From NCBI GenBank assembly GCA_026645375.1, contig JAPFFX010000160.1:1-6670 (forward strand): 6,670 nt of DNA, in the 5' to 3' direction. Shown piece by piece: positions 5,914 to 6,670 of the stretch. Position 1 is the stretch's first letter. The number at the start of each line of letters is the position of its first letter. The translations under genes and the position numbers were made by a program. Origin of the DNA: Citricoccus sp. WCRC_4. GTDB taxonomy: Bacteria > Actinomycetota > Actinomycetes > Actinomycetales > Micrococcaceae. Under the pieces are notes generated by a model. It saw nothing but the letters and a program-made list of their open reading frames with translations, was not told where the DNA came from and did not search any database.

Positions 5914-5941
5914 CCCGCCAGGCCGCGCCTCGGCGTGAGGT

Positions 5942-6595
5942 TCAGACCACCCCGGCCGCCCCGGCCGCGGTCATCGCGACCGTGGTGGAGGCCGTGATGG
6001 TGCCCACCATCCGCTGGAGGGCCTCCACGGCGGGAACCTCCTGGGAGACCGCCACGATGCGCCGCGCCAGTCCGCGGCGGTCCAGGTCGCCGCGGGCCGG
6101 GCCGAGCAGGCCGTAGGCGAGGTTGAGGGCCTTGAGGATCCCGAGCTCGGTCCGGTCGGCCAGGGTGGCCTCGCGATCCCCGGCCAGAACCTCACCGAGC
6201 CGCTGGCGCAGGGCGATCTCCGGCGCCGGATTGGCGGTGACGTAGTGCGGGGACCGGAATCGGCGGGGGACCTCCTGCACGATGCCCTGCCGGGCCAGTG
6301 AGTGTCCCACGGACCGCTCCGGATCCAGCGTGGGGCTGGCCACCAACGTGGAGATCCTCTTCCCGGACAACCGGTCCAGGGCGGGTAGCGAGGCGTCCAG
6401 CACGGGATTGCCGGTGGTGCCGGCCCGCACCACCGCGACCCGGGGATCCCGGCCGTCGCCGACGTCGATGGTCCCGGCCTCGGCCAGGTCCGTCAGCAGG
6501 GCGGCCACGAGCCCGTGGCGGCGGTAGCCCGAGACCCTCTCGGCGGCCCCGTGGTCCTTGGTCAGCAGCAGGAAGGTCTCTTCGACGATGAGCAT
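5942..6595 (-). CDS. GPP34 family phosphoprotein (bacterial GOLPH3/Vps74 homologue)
   Basis: A 217-residue protein of the GPP34 family (Pfam GPP34), the bacterial relatives of the Golgi proteins GOLPH3 and Vps74. Features fitting the family: an N-terminal MLIVEETFLLLTKDHG (1-16); then a small-domain helix HGLVAALLTDLAEAGTIDV (27-45), matching the usual 'hydrophobic helix plus L-x-E/D-L-x-x-x-G-x-I' block; a basic linker (VPRRFRSPHYVT, 109-120) at the place of the family's beta-hairpin; and a helical C-terminal half with ADRTELGILKALNLAYGLL (146-164). The last 20 or so residues (from about 198) are Ala/Thr/Val-rich and hydrophobic. Eukaryotic members bind phosphatidylinositol 4-phosphate and retain glycosyltransferases in the Golgi; bacteria generally lack that lipid, and the actinobacterial role is unknown. 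It is probably a cytosolic, membrane-peripheral protein. ATG 6595 is chosen because it begins the conserved N-terminus and lies 6 bases after a -10 box, with no clear Shine-Dalgarno. The gene is transcribed towards DoxX and no strong terminator separates the two. Confidence 0.88.
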   Translation of the reverse strand: MLIVEETFLLLTKDHGAAERVSGYRRHGLVAALLTDLAEAGTIDVGDGRDPRVAVVRAGTTGNPVLDASLPALDRLSGKRISTLVASPTLDPERSVGHSLARQGIVQEVPRRFRSPHYVTANPAPEIALRQRLGEVLAGDREATLADRTELGILKALNLAYGLLGPARGDLDRRGLARRIVAVSQEVPAVEALQRMVGTITASTTVAMTAAGAAGVV

Positions 6596-6601
6596 GACCC
6601 C

Positions 6602-6607
6602 AACCTA
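6602..6607 (-). promoter_or_regulatory. Probable leaderless -10 box of the GPP34 gene
   Basis: Read on the minus strand, TAGGTT occupies 6607-6602 and is followed by GGGGTC and then ATG at 6595. A -10 element ending 6 bases before the start codon would place transcription initiation at the ATG, the typical actinobacterial leaderless arrangement. The GGGG could instead serve as a poor ribosome binding site. No clear -35 hexamer is visible at the expected place. Confidence 0.5.
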
Positions 6608-6670
6608 GCAACAACGACGGCGGCGCACCGGGGAGCAGGGCACTACCGTTGATTCGCGGAACGCCAGGGA

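Noticed and set aside
5914..5941. Short inverted repeats as a bidirectional terminator between DoxX and GPP34
   Set aside because: Stems of only 4-5 bp and no T run; such pairs occur by chance in GC-rich sequence.
1..6670. Defence system, CRISPR array, toxin-antitoxin pair, phage or transposon remains
   Set aside because: No repeat-spacer pattern, no transposase or integrase motifs, no terminal inverted repeats, and every substantial stretch is explained by ordinary chromosomal genes.

Overview
The window is very GC-rich, with strong G/C bias at third codon positions, GTG as well as ATG starts, TANNNT-type -10 boxes, and apparently leaderless genes. Together with the protein families present this points to a high-GC actinobacterium. 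A Micrococcales/Micrococcaceae-type genome is my best guess, from general gene style only. All the genes look chromosomal and mostly housekeeping. I see no tRNA, rRNA, CRISPR array, insertion sequence, phage gene or attachment site.

Layout, left to right. (1) The 3' end of a small protein with a C-terminal SHOCT domain (to 302, + strand), closed by a strong intrinsic terminator with a perfect 15-bp stem (324-360). (2) A promoter directly against that terminator and a Bax inhibitor-1/YccA-family seven-helix membrane protein (469-1374, +) with a Gln/Gly/Tyr-rich N-terminal tail. (3) A compact co-directional run: an aldose 1-epimerase-family protein (1409-2359, apparently leaderless), an AI-2E/PerM-family membrane protein (2379-3914), a threonine ammonia-lyase with one ACT domain (ilvA, 3911-5284, overlapping the preceding gene by 4 bases), and a DoxX-family membrane protein (5335-5913) that may have its own promoter. 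(4) On the minus strand, convergent with DoxX, a GPP34/GOLPH3-family protein (5942-6595), also apparently leaderless. The last 75 bases hold its upstream region and no gene that I can see.

How they may work together: only IlvA has a well-defined pathway role (threonine to 2-oxobutanoate, usually the entry to isoleucine synthesis). The epimerase, the AI-2E-type protein and IlvA are packed tightly enough to be one transcript, with translational coupling likely between the last two. Nothing in the sequence shows that they share a pathway. Three of the six complete genes encode integral membrane proteins and a fourth (GPP34) belongs to a family known in eukaryotes for binding membranes.

I looked for an undescribed system and did not find a convincing one. 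The more interesting signals are two leaderless starts, a terminator butted against the next promoter, unusual disordered tails on the BI-1-like and AI-2E-like proteins, and the bacterial GOLPH3 homologue. The long antisense open frames (up to 521 codons) are products of base composition, not genes.
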